Positions 35,145-43,528 of a stretch of 64,000 bases of DNA are shown here, piece by piece. Source of the DNA: Mesorhizobium sp. WSM3862 (GTDB lineage: Bacteria; Pseudomonadota; Alphaproteobacteria; Rhizobiales; Rhizobiaceae); contig NZ_NSGE01000001.1 in the NCBI RefSeq assembly GCF_002294985.1, forward strand, positions 310,001-374,000, read 5' to 3'. Each line of letters begins with the position of its first letter. Position 1 is the stretch's first letter. The notes beneath the pieces were generated by a model that was not told the DNA's origin, did not search any database, and was given only the letters and a program-made list of their open reading frames with translations. The position numbers and the translations under genes are program-made.

Positions 35145-36527
35145 ATGCCGACACCGGAAGTGCAGCCCTCGCCTGAAGCCGAAGCGCGGCCGCCGTCGCA
35201 TTTGTTCTATCTCTCCAGCCTGCGCCGGCCACTCGTCGACCGCGCCGAGGGCATCTATTTCTGGACCAAGGACGGCCGCCGCTTCATCGACGGTTCAAGC
35301 GGACCGATGGTCGCCAATATCGGCCATTCCAACCGCAACGTGCTCGACGCCATGAAGCGGCAGATGGACAAGACCACCTTCGCCTATCGCCTGCATTTCG
35401 AGAACGAACCGGCGGAAGAACTGGCGCGGGCACTGTCTCACAAGCTGCCCGAAGGCATGGACCGCATCTTCTTCGTCTCGGGCGGCTCGGAAGCGACCGA
35501 ATCCTGCATCAAACTCGCCCGGCAATGGGCGGTCGCCACCGGGCAGCCGAAGCGCTGGAAGGTGATCACCCGCTTCCCGTCCTATCACGGTGGCACGCTG
35601 GGTTCGCTCGCCATCACCGGCGACGACGCGCTTGCCGAGACTTTTACGCCGTTGATGCGGGTGATGCCGACGGTGCCGGCGCCGGCCGCCTGGCGCGATC
35701 GCGACAACCTCTCGATGGAGCAGCGCGGCATCCGTTATGCCGACATGCTCGAAGACAAGATACAGGCCGAGGGCCCGCAAAGCGTGCTCGCCTTCATCAT
35801 GGAACCCGTGGGCGGCGCGGCAACGGCAGCCCTTGTCGCGCCCGACAGCTACTATGCGCGCATCCGCGAGATATGCGACCGCTACGGCATCCTGCTCATC
35901 CATGACGAGGTGATGAGCGGTGCCGGCCGCACCGGTAAATTTTTGGGCGGCGACCATTGGAGCTGCAAGCCGGACATCGTCGCGCTGTCAAAAGGGCTGG
36001 GCTCCGGCTATGCGCCGCTCGGCGCGCTGGCGGCTCCCATGCGGCTCGTCGAGCCGCTGCTCGCCTCGGGCGGCTTCCAGCACGGCCACACCTACGCCGG
36101 CAATCCGCTTGCCTGTGCGGCCGGCCTTGCGGTGCTGAGCGAAATGGACCGGCTCGATCTCATCGCCAACGCCGCGACCATGGGCGATGTGCTGATCGCA
36201 GAGTTGAAGGCGTTGCAGAAGCGTTTCCCTTTCATCGCCGACGTGCGCGGCAAGGGCTTGCTGCTCGGCGCCGAGATGGTCGCCGATCCGGAGGCGCTGA
36301 CGCCGATCGCGCCGGCGAAAAAGGCAACGCAGCGCCTGCTCGACCACGCTTATGCGCGCGGCCTGATCATCTATGGCCGCAAGGTCAAGGGGGGCGTCGA
36401 CGGCGACAATTTCATGGTGGCGCCGCCGATGATCATCACGCGCGAGCAGATCGGCGAGATGATCGCAATCATCGGCGACTCGCTCGAGGCGCTGGCGGAG
36501 GAACTCGACCTGCCGGTGGCAGGCTGA
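35145..36527 (+). CDS. Class III PLP-dependent aminotransferase (aspartate aminotransferase family)
   Basis: The 460-residue enzyme shows the class III hallmarks: FVSGGSEATESCIKLAR, IMEPVGGAATAALV, HDEVMSGAGRTGKF and the PLP-binding lysine at 283 in ALSKGLGSGYAPLG. Members transfer the amino group of omega-amino acids, diamines or polyamines. The ATG at 35145 is one base after the DMFase-like stop, so the two are translationally coupled and probably act on the same compound. A MITE-like repeat and a GNAT gene follow. Confidence 0.87.
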   Translation: MPTPEVQPSPEAEARPPSHLFYLSSLRRPLVDRAEGIYFWTKDGRRFIDGSSGPMVANIGHSNRNVLDAMKRQMDKTTFAYRLHFENEPAEELARALSHKLPEGMDRIFFVSGGSEATESCIKLARQWAVATGQPKRWKVITRFPSYHGGTLGSLAITGDDALAETFTPLMRVMPTVPAPAAWRDRDNLSMEQRGIRYADMLEDKIQAEGPQSVLAFIMEPVGGAATAALVAPDSYYARIREICDRYGILLIHDEVMSGAGRTGKFLGGDHWSCKPDIVALSKGLGSGYAPLGALAAPMRLVEPLLASGGFQHGHTYAGNPLACAAGLAVLSEMDRLDLIANAATMGDVLIAELKALQKRFPFIADVRGKGLLLGAEMVADPEALTPIAPAKKATQRLLDHAYARGLIIYGRKVKGGVDGDNFMVAPPMIITREQIGEMIAIIGDSLEALAEELDLPVAG

Positions 36528-36587
36528 GGGTGAAATGGCGCTTTGAGACGTCCTGAGATGTTCGCGATCCTTCGCACCCGCCTCTGG

Positions 36588-36717
36588 CCTGCCGGCCATC
36601 TCCCCCGCAAGGGGGGAGATCCGATGTCCCGGTCGCTTTCGCCAATCGCCGACGTTGCAGGAACAGCGCCGTCGGTGCACCTGCTGATCTCCCCCGTTGC
36701 GGGGGAGATGTCCGGCA
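36588..36717. repeat. Second palindromic repeat element (MITE-like), about 130 bp
   Basis: The left end (36588-36617) and right end (about 36687-36717) are imperfect inverted repeats of about 28 bp containing CTGCCGG and CATCTCCCCCGCAA. Each end also folds on itself (ATCTCCCCC/GGGGGGAGAT). It differs from the family at 27208. It sits between the aminotransferase and GNAT genes and may interrupt or punctuate that operon. Confidence 0.75.
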
Positions 36718-36751
36718 GGAGAGAGGGGGGTGCCCGGGCGCCCTACTTGTC

Positions 36752-37249
36752 GTGAGCACGATTATCCTCCGTCCCGGCCGGATCGAGGATGCCGAGACCA
36801 TCCATGCCGCCTTGCTGCGCCTCGGCACCCACATCGGCGCGCATCAAGAGATCACCTCGACACCGGACGACCTCCGCCGCTACGGCTTCGGCGCAAACCC
36901 CGCCTTTTCGACCTTGATCGCCGAGGTCGACGGCGAGTTCGCCGGGCTCTGCCTGCACTTCCCGATCTTTTCGACCTGGATGGGCCGGCCCGGGGTCTTT
37001 GTGCAGGACCTCTATGTCGAGGACCGCTTTCGCGGCCGCCGCATCGGTGAGAAGCTGTTGCGGCGCGTGGCCAAGGAGTGTCGCGCTGCAGGCGGCGTCT
37101 ATCTCAGGCTCTCCGTCGACACCGATAACGAAACCGCGAAGACCTTCTATGAAAAGCTCGGCATCGGCTGGTCGAGCTACGAGCAGGTGCACAAGATTGT
37201 CGGCGAGGCCTTTTTTGCCTTTGCCGACGCGCCGGAGGACGAACGATGA
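36752..37249 (+). CDS. GNAT-family N-acetyltransferase
   Basis: 165 residues in one GNAT domain: motif A VQDLYVEDRFRGRRIGEKLL with the acetyl-CoA pyrophosphate loop RGRRIG, then GVYLRLSVDTDNETAKTFYE and the C-terminal LGIGWSSYEQVHK. The pattern resembles diamine/spermidine-type acetyltransferases (small, N-terminal I-L-R-P-G). The start is GTG at 36752. The stop overlaps the ATG of the HDAC-like gene by four bases (ATGA), so an acetylating and a deacetylating enzyme are co-translated. Confidence 0.82.
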   Translation: MSTIILRPGRIEDAETIHAALLRLGTHIGAHQEITSTPDDLRRYGFGANPAFSTLIAEVDGEFAGLCLHFPIFSTWMGRPGVFVQDLYVEDRFRGRRIGEKLLRRVAKECRAAGGVYLRLSVDTDNETAKTFYEKLGIGWSSYEQVHKIVGEAFFAFADAPEDER

Positions 37250-38274
37250 AAGCCTTCTATGCCGAGGAACAGAAGCGCCATGACCCGAAGGCCTTCCTTT
37301 CCAGCGGCGCGCCGCAACCCAATCCGGAAAAGCCGGAACGGGTCGAGAGATTGCTAGCCGGCGCAAGATCGGCCGGTGTGACGATCGAACGGCCGAACGA
37401 CCATGGCCTTGGGCCGATCGCCGCCGTGCATACGCCCGAATATCTCGACTTTCTCGAGCACATCTTCGCGCGTTGGCAACGCATCGAAGGCGCCTCGGCG
37501 GAGGTCATCCCGAACATCCATCCAATCGGCCGCGGCGGCTCCTACCCGGCCTCGGCGGTCGGCCAGGCCGGCTATCATATGGCCGACACCGCCTGCCCGA
37601 TCTCGGTAGAGACCTGGAACAGTGCGCTCTGGAGCGCCTGGAGCGCGGTGGAAGCCGCCGAAGCCGTGATGGCCGGCGCGACGGCGGCCTACGCTCTCTG
37701 CCGCCCGCCCGGCCATCACGCCTTTGCCGACGTGGCGGGCGGCTTCTGCTTCATCAACAATTCGGCGGTCGCCGCGCAGGTGCTGAGAAAGGACGCGGGA
37801 CGTGTCGCCATACTCGATGTCGACCTGCATCACGGCAACGGCACGCAAGGAATTTTTTACGCCCGGCCGGATGTTCTCACTGTCTCGCTGCATGCCGATC
37901 CGGTGCGCTTCTATCCCTTCTTCTGGGGCCATGCCAACGAGCGCGGCGAAGGGGCGGGCCTCGGCTACAACCTCAACCTGCCACTGCCGCGCAAATCCGG
38001 CGACGCGGCCTTTCTGGAAGGATTGGAAACAGCCTTCCGGCGCATCCGTGCCTTCGCGCCGGAAGCGCTGGTTGTCGCGCTCGGGCTCGACGCATTCGAA
38101 GGCGATCCGTTCGGAGGCCTTTCGGTGACGACGCCCGGCTTCGCGCGCATCGGCGAGGCGATCGCCGGCCTTGGCCTGCCGACGGTCATCGTCCAGGAGG
38201 GCGGCTACCTCTGCGATGCGCTCGGCGACAACCTCACCGCTTTCCTGACCGGCTTTGGCGGGAAGAAAGGATAG
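37246..38274 (+). CDS. Histone-deacetylase-superfamily protein, acetylpolyamine amidohydrolase-like
   Basis: 342 residues, the usual length of bacterial acetylpolyamine amidohydrolases. The catalytic His pair is in RPPGHHAF (157-158), and the zinc ligands are in LDVDLHHGNGTQ (Asp193, His195), with a third ligand in GLDAFEGDPFGG. These enzymes remove acetyl groups from N-acetylpolyamines or related amines in the cytoplasm. Its ATG overlaps the GNAT stop. It ends one base before the convergent desulfurase-like gene with no visible terminator between. Confidence 0.86.
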   Translation: MKAFYAEEQKRHDPKAFLSSGAPQPNPEKPERVERLLAGARSAGVTIERPNDHGLGPIAAVHTPEYLDFLEHIFARWQRIEGASAEVIPNIHPIGRGGSYPASAVGQAGYHMADTACPISVETWNSALWSAWSAVEAAEAVMAGATAAYALCRPPGHHAFADVAGGFCFINNSAVAAQVLRKDAGRVAILDVDLHHGNGTQGIFYARPDVLTVSLHADPVRFYPFFWGHANERGEGAGLGYNLNLPLPRKSGDAAFLEGLETAFRRIRAFAPEALVVALGLDAFEGDPFGGLSVTTPGFARIGEAIAGLGLPTVIVQEGGYLCDALGDNLTAFLTGFGGKKG

Positions 38275-38275
38275 T

Positions 38276-39553
38276 TCAGGCGCGCTCCTGCCTCAGCATT
38301 GCAATGACGCGATGTACGCTTTCCAGCGTCTCGTCGATCTCTGCGGCTGTGTTGTAATGCGCGATGCCGATGCGCACGACGCCCTGCTCCGGCGGAATGC
38401 CGAGTTGGTGGACGATCTCCCATGCATAGTTGTGGCCGGACCACAGGAAGATGTTCTCGGCATTCATCTGTCGCACGATCGTTTCCGGCGCGATGCCCTC
38501 TACCGTGAAGGAAATTGTCGGCACGCGATCGCCGAAACGTTCCGGGTCGGTGATGCCGCGGATGGTCAATCCCTCGATGTTCGACAGGCCCTCGATCAAC
38601 TGCCGGGCGAGCGTATTCTCGTAAGCGATCGACACTTCGAAGGCTCTCGCTATCCGCTGCCGCCGCGAACCGCCCTCGCCGGCTGCGGCGCCGAGATCGG
38701 CGAAGTAGTCGACCGCTGCGGTCAACCCAGCCATCAGCTCGATCTGCGGCGTGCCGAGCTCGAACCTTTCCGGCAGGTGGTTGGACGAGCAGCGGCATTT
38801 GTAGGGTTTCAGCGCATCGATGACGTCGCGACGGCCCCACAATATACCCATATGCGGCCCGAAGAATTTATAGGCCGAGCAGACCAGGAAATCGCAGCCC
38901 AGCGCCTGAAGGTCGATCAGCCCGTGCGGCGCGAATTGCACCGCGTCGACATAGACCAGCGCCCCGGCCTGCTTGGCGATTGCAGTCAGTTCGCTCACGC
39001 GGTTGATCGAGCCGGTGAGGTTCGAGGCATAGTTCAGCGCCACAAGCCGGGTCTTTTGCGAAAGCAGCGCCTTCAGCCCCGCTTCCTCGACCTGCCAGCT
39101 CTTCTCGTCGAAGGGCAGGAAATGCACGACGAGGCCGAGATCCTCTGCAAGCTGCAGCCAGGGCGAGACATTGCCCTCGTGGTCCATGCGGGTGAGGATG
39201 ATCTCGTCTCCCGGCTTCATCGTCCGGCCGAGGGTGCGCGACATGTGGTAGGTCAGCGTCGTCATGTTGGCGCCGACGATGATTTCCTCGACGCTCGCCG
39301 CACCGAGAAAATCGGCCATCGCCGCATGCGCATCATCGACCACCTGCTGCGCCGCGAGCGTCGTTTCGAAGAAGCCGCCGAGGTTGGCGTTTGTCGTTAG
39401 CAGGCAGCGCGAGACCGCATCCGCCACCGCCCGCGGCACCTGGGTTCCGGCGGGATTGTCGAGATAGATGCGACGGCGGCCCTTGTCGGTCAGCGAAAGT
39501 GCTGGAAACCGTCCGCGCACGAGCTCGATCGGAAAATCTGCCATCGCCTCCAT
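38276..39553 (-). CDS. Cysteine desulfurase-like class V aminotransferase
   Basis: 425 residues of a fold type I PLP enzyme. The Schiff-base lysine is Lys229 in CSAYKFFGPHMG, and RMDHEGNVSPW and YVDAVQFAPHG supply PLP contacts. This subfamily is annotated cysteine desulfurase-like but usually lacks isc/suf context, as here; kynureninase- or isopenicillin-epimerase-like activity is possible. GAAGGAC lies 7 nt before the ATG at 39553; a second ATG at 39544 also has a GGAGG. It is the downstream neighbour of an aldo/keto reductase (27-bp gap), which suggests an operon. Confidence 0.78.
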   Translation of the reverse strand: MEAMADFPIELVRGRFPALSLTDKGRRRIYLDNPAGTQVPRAVADAVSRCLLTTNANLGGFFETTLAAQQVVDDAHAAMADFLGAASVEEIIVGANMTTLTYHMSRTLGRTMKPGDEIILTRMDHEGNVSPWLQLAEDLGLVVHFLPFDEKSWQVEEAGLKALLSQKTRLVALNYASNLTGSINRVSELTAIAKQAGALVYVDAVQFAPHGLIDLQALGCDFLVCSAYKFFGPHMGILWGRRDVIDALKPYKCRCSSNHLPERFELGTPQIELMAGLTAAVDYFADLGAAAGEGGSRRQRIARAFEVSIAYENTLARQLIEGLSNIEGLTIRGITDPERFGDRVPTISFTVEGIAPETIVRQMNAENIFLWSGHNYAWEIVHQLGIPPEQGVVRIGIAHYNTAAEIDETLESVHRVIAMLRQERA

Positions 39554-39580
39554 CCCTCCGTCCTTCTCAATGATTTCCAG

Positions 39581-40648
39581 TCACGGGCAAGGGTTGCCGA
39601 CGCGCTGGTGGATGGCGTCGACCGCCTTCTGCATCTCCTCCGTCCAGCGGACCTCGACCGAAGACAGCGCCATGTCGAGCTGGGCGACGCTGGTGGCGCC
39701 GACGATATTCGCGGTCACAAAAGGCCGGCTCGTCACATAGGCGTTGGCGAAGAGCGCCGGCTCCATGCCGAAGGAGCGCGCCAGCTCACTGTATTGGAGC
39801 AGCACTTCCGTCGCATTCGGCGTCTCGTAGCGCTGGCCGCGATTGAAGAGCTGCGTGCGCGAGCCTTGCGGCCGCGCGCCGTGATCATATTTGCCGGTGA
39901 GGTAGCCCTGCGCCAGCGGAGAATAAGGTAGAAACGCGATCTCTTCGCGTTGGCAGACTTCGGCCAGGTTCACCTCGAAGGTGCGGTTGACGAGATTGTA
40001 GGCGTTCTGCAGCGAGGCGACGCGCGGGCCGACGCCCTTGTCGGACTCGGCAAGGAAACGCATGACGCCCCACGAGCTTTCGTTCGACAGGCCTAAATGG
40101 CGGATTTTTCCCGCCTTCACCAGTTCCTCGAAGACAGCGAGCGTCTCGGCGATCGGCGTCTCGTCCGCCGGCGCTCCGACAGCATCGGCCCGCCGCGCTA
40201 CCGCCCCGACCCGCGTCGGGTTCGAACCCCAGGGAATGTCCCGGTCCGGCCAATGGATCTGGTAGAGATCGATATAATCGGTACGGAGCTTGGCGAGCGA
40301 CTTCTCGACCGCATCGAAAATGTCGGCGCGCACAAGCTTCGATGGCCGGTCGCCGCGAAACCAGGCGTTGGCCGTGCGGCCGACCACTTTCGAGGCGATG
40401 ATGACCTTGTCGCGGTTGCCCTTGGTCTTCATCCAACTGCCGATGATCCTCTCGGTCCACCCTTGCGTCTCGGCTTTGGGCGGGATCGGGTAAAGCTCGG
40501 CGGTGTCGATGAAATTCACGCCGCGCGAGAAGGCCAGATCCATCTGGGCATGGCCTTCGGCCTCTGTGTTCTGCTGGCCCCAGGTCATCGAACCGAGGCA
40601 GATTTGCGAAACAAGGAGGTCTGTCCGACCGAGGCGGCGTTTTTGCAT
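39581..40648 (-). CDS. Aldo/keto reductase (Tas/YajO-like)
   Basis: The 355-residue TIM-barrel oxidoreductase begins MQKRRLGRTDLLVSQICLGS. The catalytic tetrad appears as Asp and Tyr in FIDTAELYP, Lys in IASKVVG and His in QIHWPD. The NADPH-binding C-terminal region (IVGATSVAQLDMAL) is intact. The length with an extra loop (residues about 150-200) fits the Tas/YajO subgroup. The ATG at 40648 has GGAGA 7 nt upstream. Substrates are unknown small aldehydes or ketones. Confidence 0.87.
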   Translation of the reverse strand: MQKRRLGRTDLLVSQICLGSMTWGQQNTEAEGHAQMDLAFSRGVNFIDTAELYPIPPKAETQGWTERIIGSWMKTKGNRDKVIIASKVVGRTANAWFRGDRPSKLVRADIFDAVEKSLAKLRTDYIDLYQIHWPDRDIPWGSNPTRVGAVARRADAVGAPADETPIAETLAVFEELVKAGKIRHLGLSNESSWGVMRFLAESDKGVGPRVASLQNAYNLVNRTFEVNLAEVCQREEIAFLPYSPLAQGYLTGKYDHGARPQGSRTQLFNRGQRYETPNATEVLLQYSELARSFGMEPALFANAYVTSRPFVTANIVGATSVAQLDMALSSVEVRWTEEMQKAVDAIHQRVGNPCP

Positions 40649-40765
40649 GAAATGTCTCCGGCGGGAGGTGGCGCGCGGCTGCGCGGGGAGGAATTCAAGC
40701 ATAAGGCATAGGCCGGATTTTCTCCAAGCCGGTCCTGGCGACTTTTGCGTGAATTCGGAAACCGG

Positions 40766-41284
40766 TTAGCGTCGTGCCGCGGCCAGCGCGCGCCGCTTGG
40801 CCTCGTCGATCAGCATGTTGGCCACTTGCATGCGGATCATGGCGCGCTGACGCAGATGCGGGGCGACACGGTCCGGATGGTTGGCGAAGGCGAAGTTGCG
40901 GCGAATGCGGCCGAAATCGGTATCCTTCGCAGGGCGATCGAGGCCGAGCTCGCCGGCAATCGATTCAGGGTCGATCGGCGCCAGCTCTTCCTCAGGGCGA
41001 TGCTCTTCCTCAGCGAGAGCCAGCTTGGCCTGGTCGAGAAGCGCGGCGAACTCGGCGGCAAGGTCGGCGCCCGCTTCGCGGTACTCGGCGGCGACGCTTT
41101 CGCCGGCGACCTTGATGCGGCCGGAGTGAAGCTCGTCCGCCACCGACAGATAGTCGAATGGAATAGGGGGCCGGGCGCCTCCGTCTTCGCCCTCCTCGGA
41201 AGCGATGATGAGGTCGTCGAGCAACGAAGCGAAATCCAGCTTGTTCCCGGTGCCGATCTCAGCCTCCTCCTGTCGCAACGGCAT
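40766..41284 (-). CDS. Hypothetical protein with J-domain-like HPD segment
   Basis: A 172-residue acidic protein without signal or membrane segment. The C-terminal part (about 122-168), with FGRIRRNFAFANHPDRVAPH followed by a basic helix ending IDEAKRRALAAARR, looks like helices II-III of a DnaJ J-domain, including the diagnostic HPD tripeptide. The N-terminal 110 residues are unlike known DnaJ parts. If the J-like segment is real, it could recruit an Hsp70. The ribosome site is weak and the family is unrecognised. It is divergent from a small gene at 41614. Confidence 0.6.
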   Translation of the reverse strand: MPLRQEEAEIGTGNKLDFASLLDDLIIASEEGEDGGARPPIPFDYLSVADELHSGRIKVAGESVAAEYREAGADLAAEFAALLDQAKLALAEEEHRPEEELAPIDPESIAGELGLDRPAKDTDFGRIRRNFAFANHPDRVAPHLRQRAMIRMQVANMLIDEAKRRALAAARR

Positions 41285-41613
41285 TCATTGTTGCCGTCGA
41301 CCATAGATCGCTGTCGTTAAAAATGAATGCCGACGACATTAACGATTGCGGGTGCTTGCAGTTGCAGACGCCGGCCGGAAAGATCAAAGCCGCGCTGCAT
41401 TTGATACCGACCGGCAGGTCGCCAGAGTGGCGAGGAAAAAGCCCACCCGCCAGGACCGTGCCGTACGGTCGAGTTTCCGCAAAAGTTTCAGAAGAGAAGC
41501 GATTTTGGCGGAAAAAATTCACCAGGCATGGCTGCCATGCGCTTGCTGCACTGCACAATTGTAACAAATCACCTATATTCTCGGCGTGTGGAGGACAAAC
41601 AAGGGGCTGGAAT
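41285..41613. other. 329-bp divergent intergenic region
   Basis: It holds the palindrome GCATGGC-T-GCCATGC at 41526-41540, a dyad GACCGT-N5-ACGGTC near 41455-41473, and a CTATAT -10 at 41573-41578 with a weak CTGCAC 16 bp upstream for the small gene at 41614. I see no additional ORF with a ribosome site. Confidence 0.45.
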
Positions 41614-41778
41614 ATGGGGTTCTTCACCGAAATGTTCGCGCGGCCGCGGCCGCAGGAACAACAGCGTTACCGATCGGCGCTCGCGCTGCTGAACGCGATG
41701 AGCAACGCCGACCGCGCCGATATCGGCATCAAGCCGGCCGACTTTCCGCGTATCGCCCGCGAGATGTCGATACGCTGA
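41614..41778 (+). CDS. Small protein, 54 aa (DUF1127-like tail)
   Basis: MGFFTEMFARPRPQEQQRYR starts a 54-residue, basic, probably helical protein ending RADIGIKPADFPRIAREMS. The DIGI element recalls DUF1127 proteins, whose short relatives regulate RNA turnover in alphaproteobacteria, but the rest does not match well. AAGGGG lies 6 nt before the ATG and a CTATAT -10 about 35 bp upstream. It is too short for many gene finders. Convergent with the DUF1993 gene, with a shared hairpin between. Confidence 0.6.
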   Translation: MGFFTEMFARPRPQEQQRYRSALALLNAMSNADRADIGIKPADFPRIAREMSIR

Positions 41779-41786
41779 TTCAACGA

Positions 41787-41823
41787 TGAAAAAGAGGGTT
41801 CTCGGCCGCGCCGGGAAACCTCT
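41787..41823 (-). terminator. Rho-independent terminator of the DUF1993 gene
   Basis: Arms 41793-41806 and 41810-41823 pair at 12 of 14 positions around a 3-nt loop. On the minus strand the hairpin is followed by TTTTTC. It lies between convergent genes. Confidence 0.7.
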
Positions 41824-41829
41824 CCGTCT

Positions 41830-42333
41830 TCAGCGTCCCAGGAAAATCGACTTGCCCAGCGGCACGCCATTGTGCCGCAGGATGTTGTATGCCGTGGTGA
41901 TGTGGAAGTAGAAGTTCGGCATGGCTGCGTTGAGCAGATATTGCAGTCCGGCCATTGAGACCTCGCGTCCGGCAAGCCTCAATTCGATCGTCCGCTCCTC
42001 CGACCCGTCCAGATCGGCGGCCGAGAATGTCGCCAGATGATCGAGCGTCTTGGCGATTCGGGCGTGCAGCTCTGCGAAACTGGACTCGTTGTCCTCGTAT
42101 TTCGGCACTTCGCGGCCGGCGAGCCGCGACGGCGCGCCCTTGGCATGATCGGTGGCGATCTGTACCTGCCGGGTCAGCGCGAACATGTCGGGCGCCAGCC
42201 TCGCGGTCAGAAACACCTGAGGGTCGATCTTGCGGTCAGCGGCGTTCTGTTCGGCCAGTGACAGCACGCTGGCCAGCGCCTTCAGCCGGGCCGAAAAGAC
42301 GGCCACGGAAATATCGTACATGGATATGGTCAC
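41830..42333 (-). CDS. DUF1993 family protein
   Basis: The 167-residue protein matches DUF1993: an N-terminal helix (MYDISVAVFSARLKALASVL), LAPDMFALTRQVQIATDHAK, and the C-terminal PNFYFHITTAYNILRHNGVP. The conserved His residues suggest a DinB-like four-helix metal site, but no activity is established. The start is GTG at 42333, preceded by GGGGAG; an ATG at 42321 is the alternative. It is followed by a clear terminator and looks monocistronic. Confidence 0.82.
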   Translation of the reverse strand: MTISMYDISVAVFSARLKALASVLSLAEQNAADRKIDPQVFLTARLAPDMFALTRQVQIATDHAKGAPSRLAGREVPKYEDNESSFAELHARIAKTLDHLATFSAADLDGSEERTIELRLAGREVSMAGLQYLLNAAMPNFYFHITTAYNILRHNGVPLGKSIFLGR

Positions 42334-42478
42334 GTGAGTTATCTCCCCAGGCGGCGTCAGCGCCGCGGGCCGTGAGCTAGCGCTTCCCGGCTCGATTCTT
42401 CAAGCAGCCCGTGCGCCCCTGTCACCGCCTCGCCGCAATCGCGGTGGTAGTATTTTCGTTATCGAGCGGAGATTCCCG

Positions 42479-43528
42479 ATGAGACCTGCCATTCTCGCAG
42501 CGACTGCCTTGTTCTCCCTTGCGGCCATCGGCCGGTCGGCGCTTGCAGCCGAAGCCCCTTATATCGACGACCGGTCCAGTGCCGAGGCTGTTGTTCGCTC
42601 GCTCTACAGCGCGATCAACCGGCATGAATTCGCCCGCGCCTGGGGTTATTTCGGCGACACCAAGCCGGCAAAAGATTTCGATGCCTTCGTTAAAGGCTAC
42701 GACAGCACCGACGCGGTCGAGGTCAAGACCGGCGCGGTATCGGACGAGGGTGCTGCCGGCAGCATCTACTACAGCGTCCCTGTCGCCATCCAGGCCACCG
42801 ACAAGAAGGGCAAAGCCAAAATCTTTGCCGGCTGCTACACGCTTCGCCAGGTCAACGCGCAGATCCAGGAACCGCCGTTCCAGCCGATCTTTATCGACAA
42901 GGGCGCCCTGAAGCCGTCGACTTCGGATTTCCAGGATGCCGTGCCGACAAGCTGCGGCGACGGCCCGCCGCCGCCCAAGAAGGACGAGGCGCTGGAACAG
43001 GCCAGGAAGGCGTTCCTCGCCGCCTATGGCGAGCAGTGCGACAAGGAGAACCCGGAAGGCAAGCCGGCCGGCGAGCCGGACGCCTACTCGATCCATTACA
43101 AGGACAAGGACGCTGGAGCCGACGAGCCGGAGCGCGAGACGCGGCTCTTCCGCTTCTTCTGCTCGATGGCCGCCTACAATGAAAGCGCGGTCTATTACAT
43201 CTATGACGATGTGTCCGGCGTCCGGCAGTTGCAGTTCGCCGCGCCGGAACTCGACATCCGTTACGAGAACAACAACAGTGAAGGCAAGGTCGAGGGCATC
43301 CACATCATCGGCTTCCAGACCGACGACCAGCTGGTCAATTCCGAATATGACGACAAGACCAAGACGATCACCTCGATGAACAAATGGCGCGGCGTCGGCG
43401 ACGCTTCATCGACCGGCACCTATCTGTTCCGCCACGGCAATTTCTCGCTGGTGCAGTATGATGTCGATGCGTCTTACGACGGCGAGATCAATCCCGAGAC
43501 CGTCCTGGACTACAACACGCCGCCTTGA
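42479..43528 (+). CDS. DUF1176 domain-containing secreted protein
   Basis: 349 residues with a signal peptide (about 1-23, cut after ALA). The N-terminal part (30-150) is an NTF2-like segment (VVRSLYSAINRHEFARAWGY). The C-terminal part (about 180-349) contains the DUF1176-type FRFFCSMAAYNESAVYYIYD and GTYLFRHGNFSLVQYD blocks. It is predicted to be periplasmic; the two Cys residues at the domain ends probably pair. Function is unknown. GCGGAG precedes the ATG. It converges on the hydrolase gene at 43529 with no gap. Confidence 0.75.
   Translation: MRPAILAATALFSLAAIGRSALAAEAPYIDDRSSAEAVVRSLYSAINRHEFARAWGYFGDTKPAKDFDAFVKGYDSTDAVEVKTGAVSDEGAAGSIYYSVPVAIQATDKKGKAKIFAGCYTLRQVNAQIQEPPFQPIFIDKGALKPSTSDFQDAVPTSCGDGPPPPKKDEALEQARKAFLAAYGEQCDKENPEGKPAGEPDAYSIHYKDKDAGADEPERETRLFRFFCSMAAYNESAVYYIYDDVSGVRQLQFAAPELDIRYENNNSEGKVEGIHIIGFQTDDQLVNSEYDDKTKTITSMNKWRGVGDASSTGTYLFRHGNFSLVQYDVDASYDGEINPETVLDYNTPP

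Noticed and set aside
40213..40233. tRNA T-loop-like GGTTCGAACCCC
   Set aside because: It lies within the aldo/keto reductase coding sequence and no acceptor or anticodon stem can be built around it.
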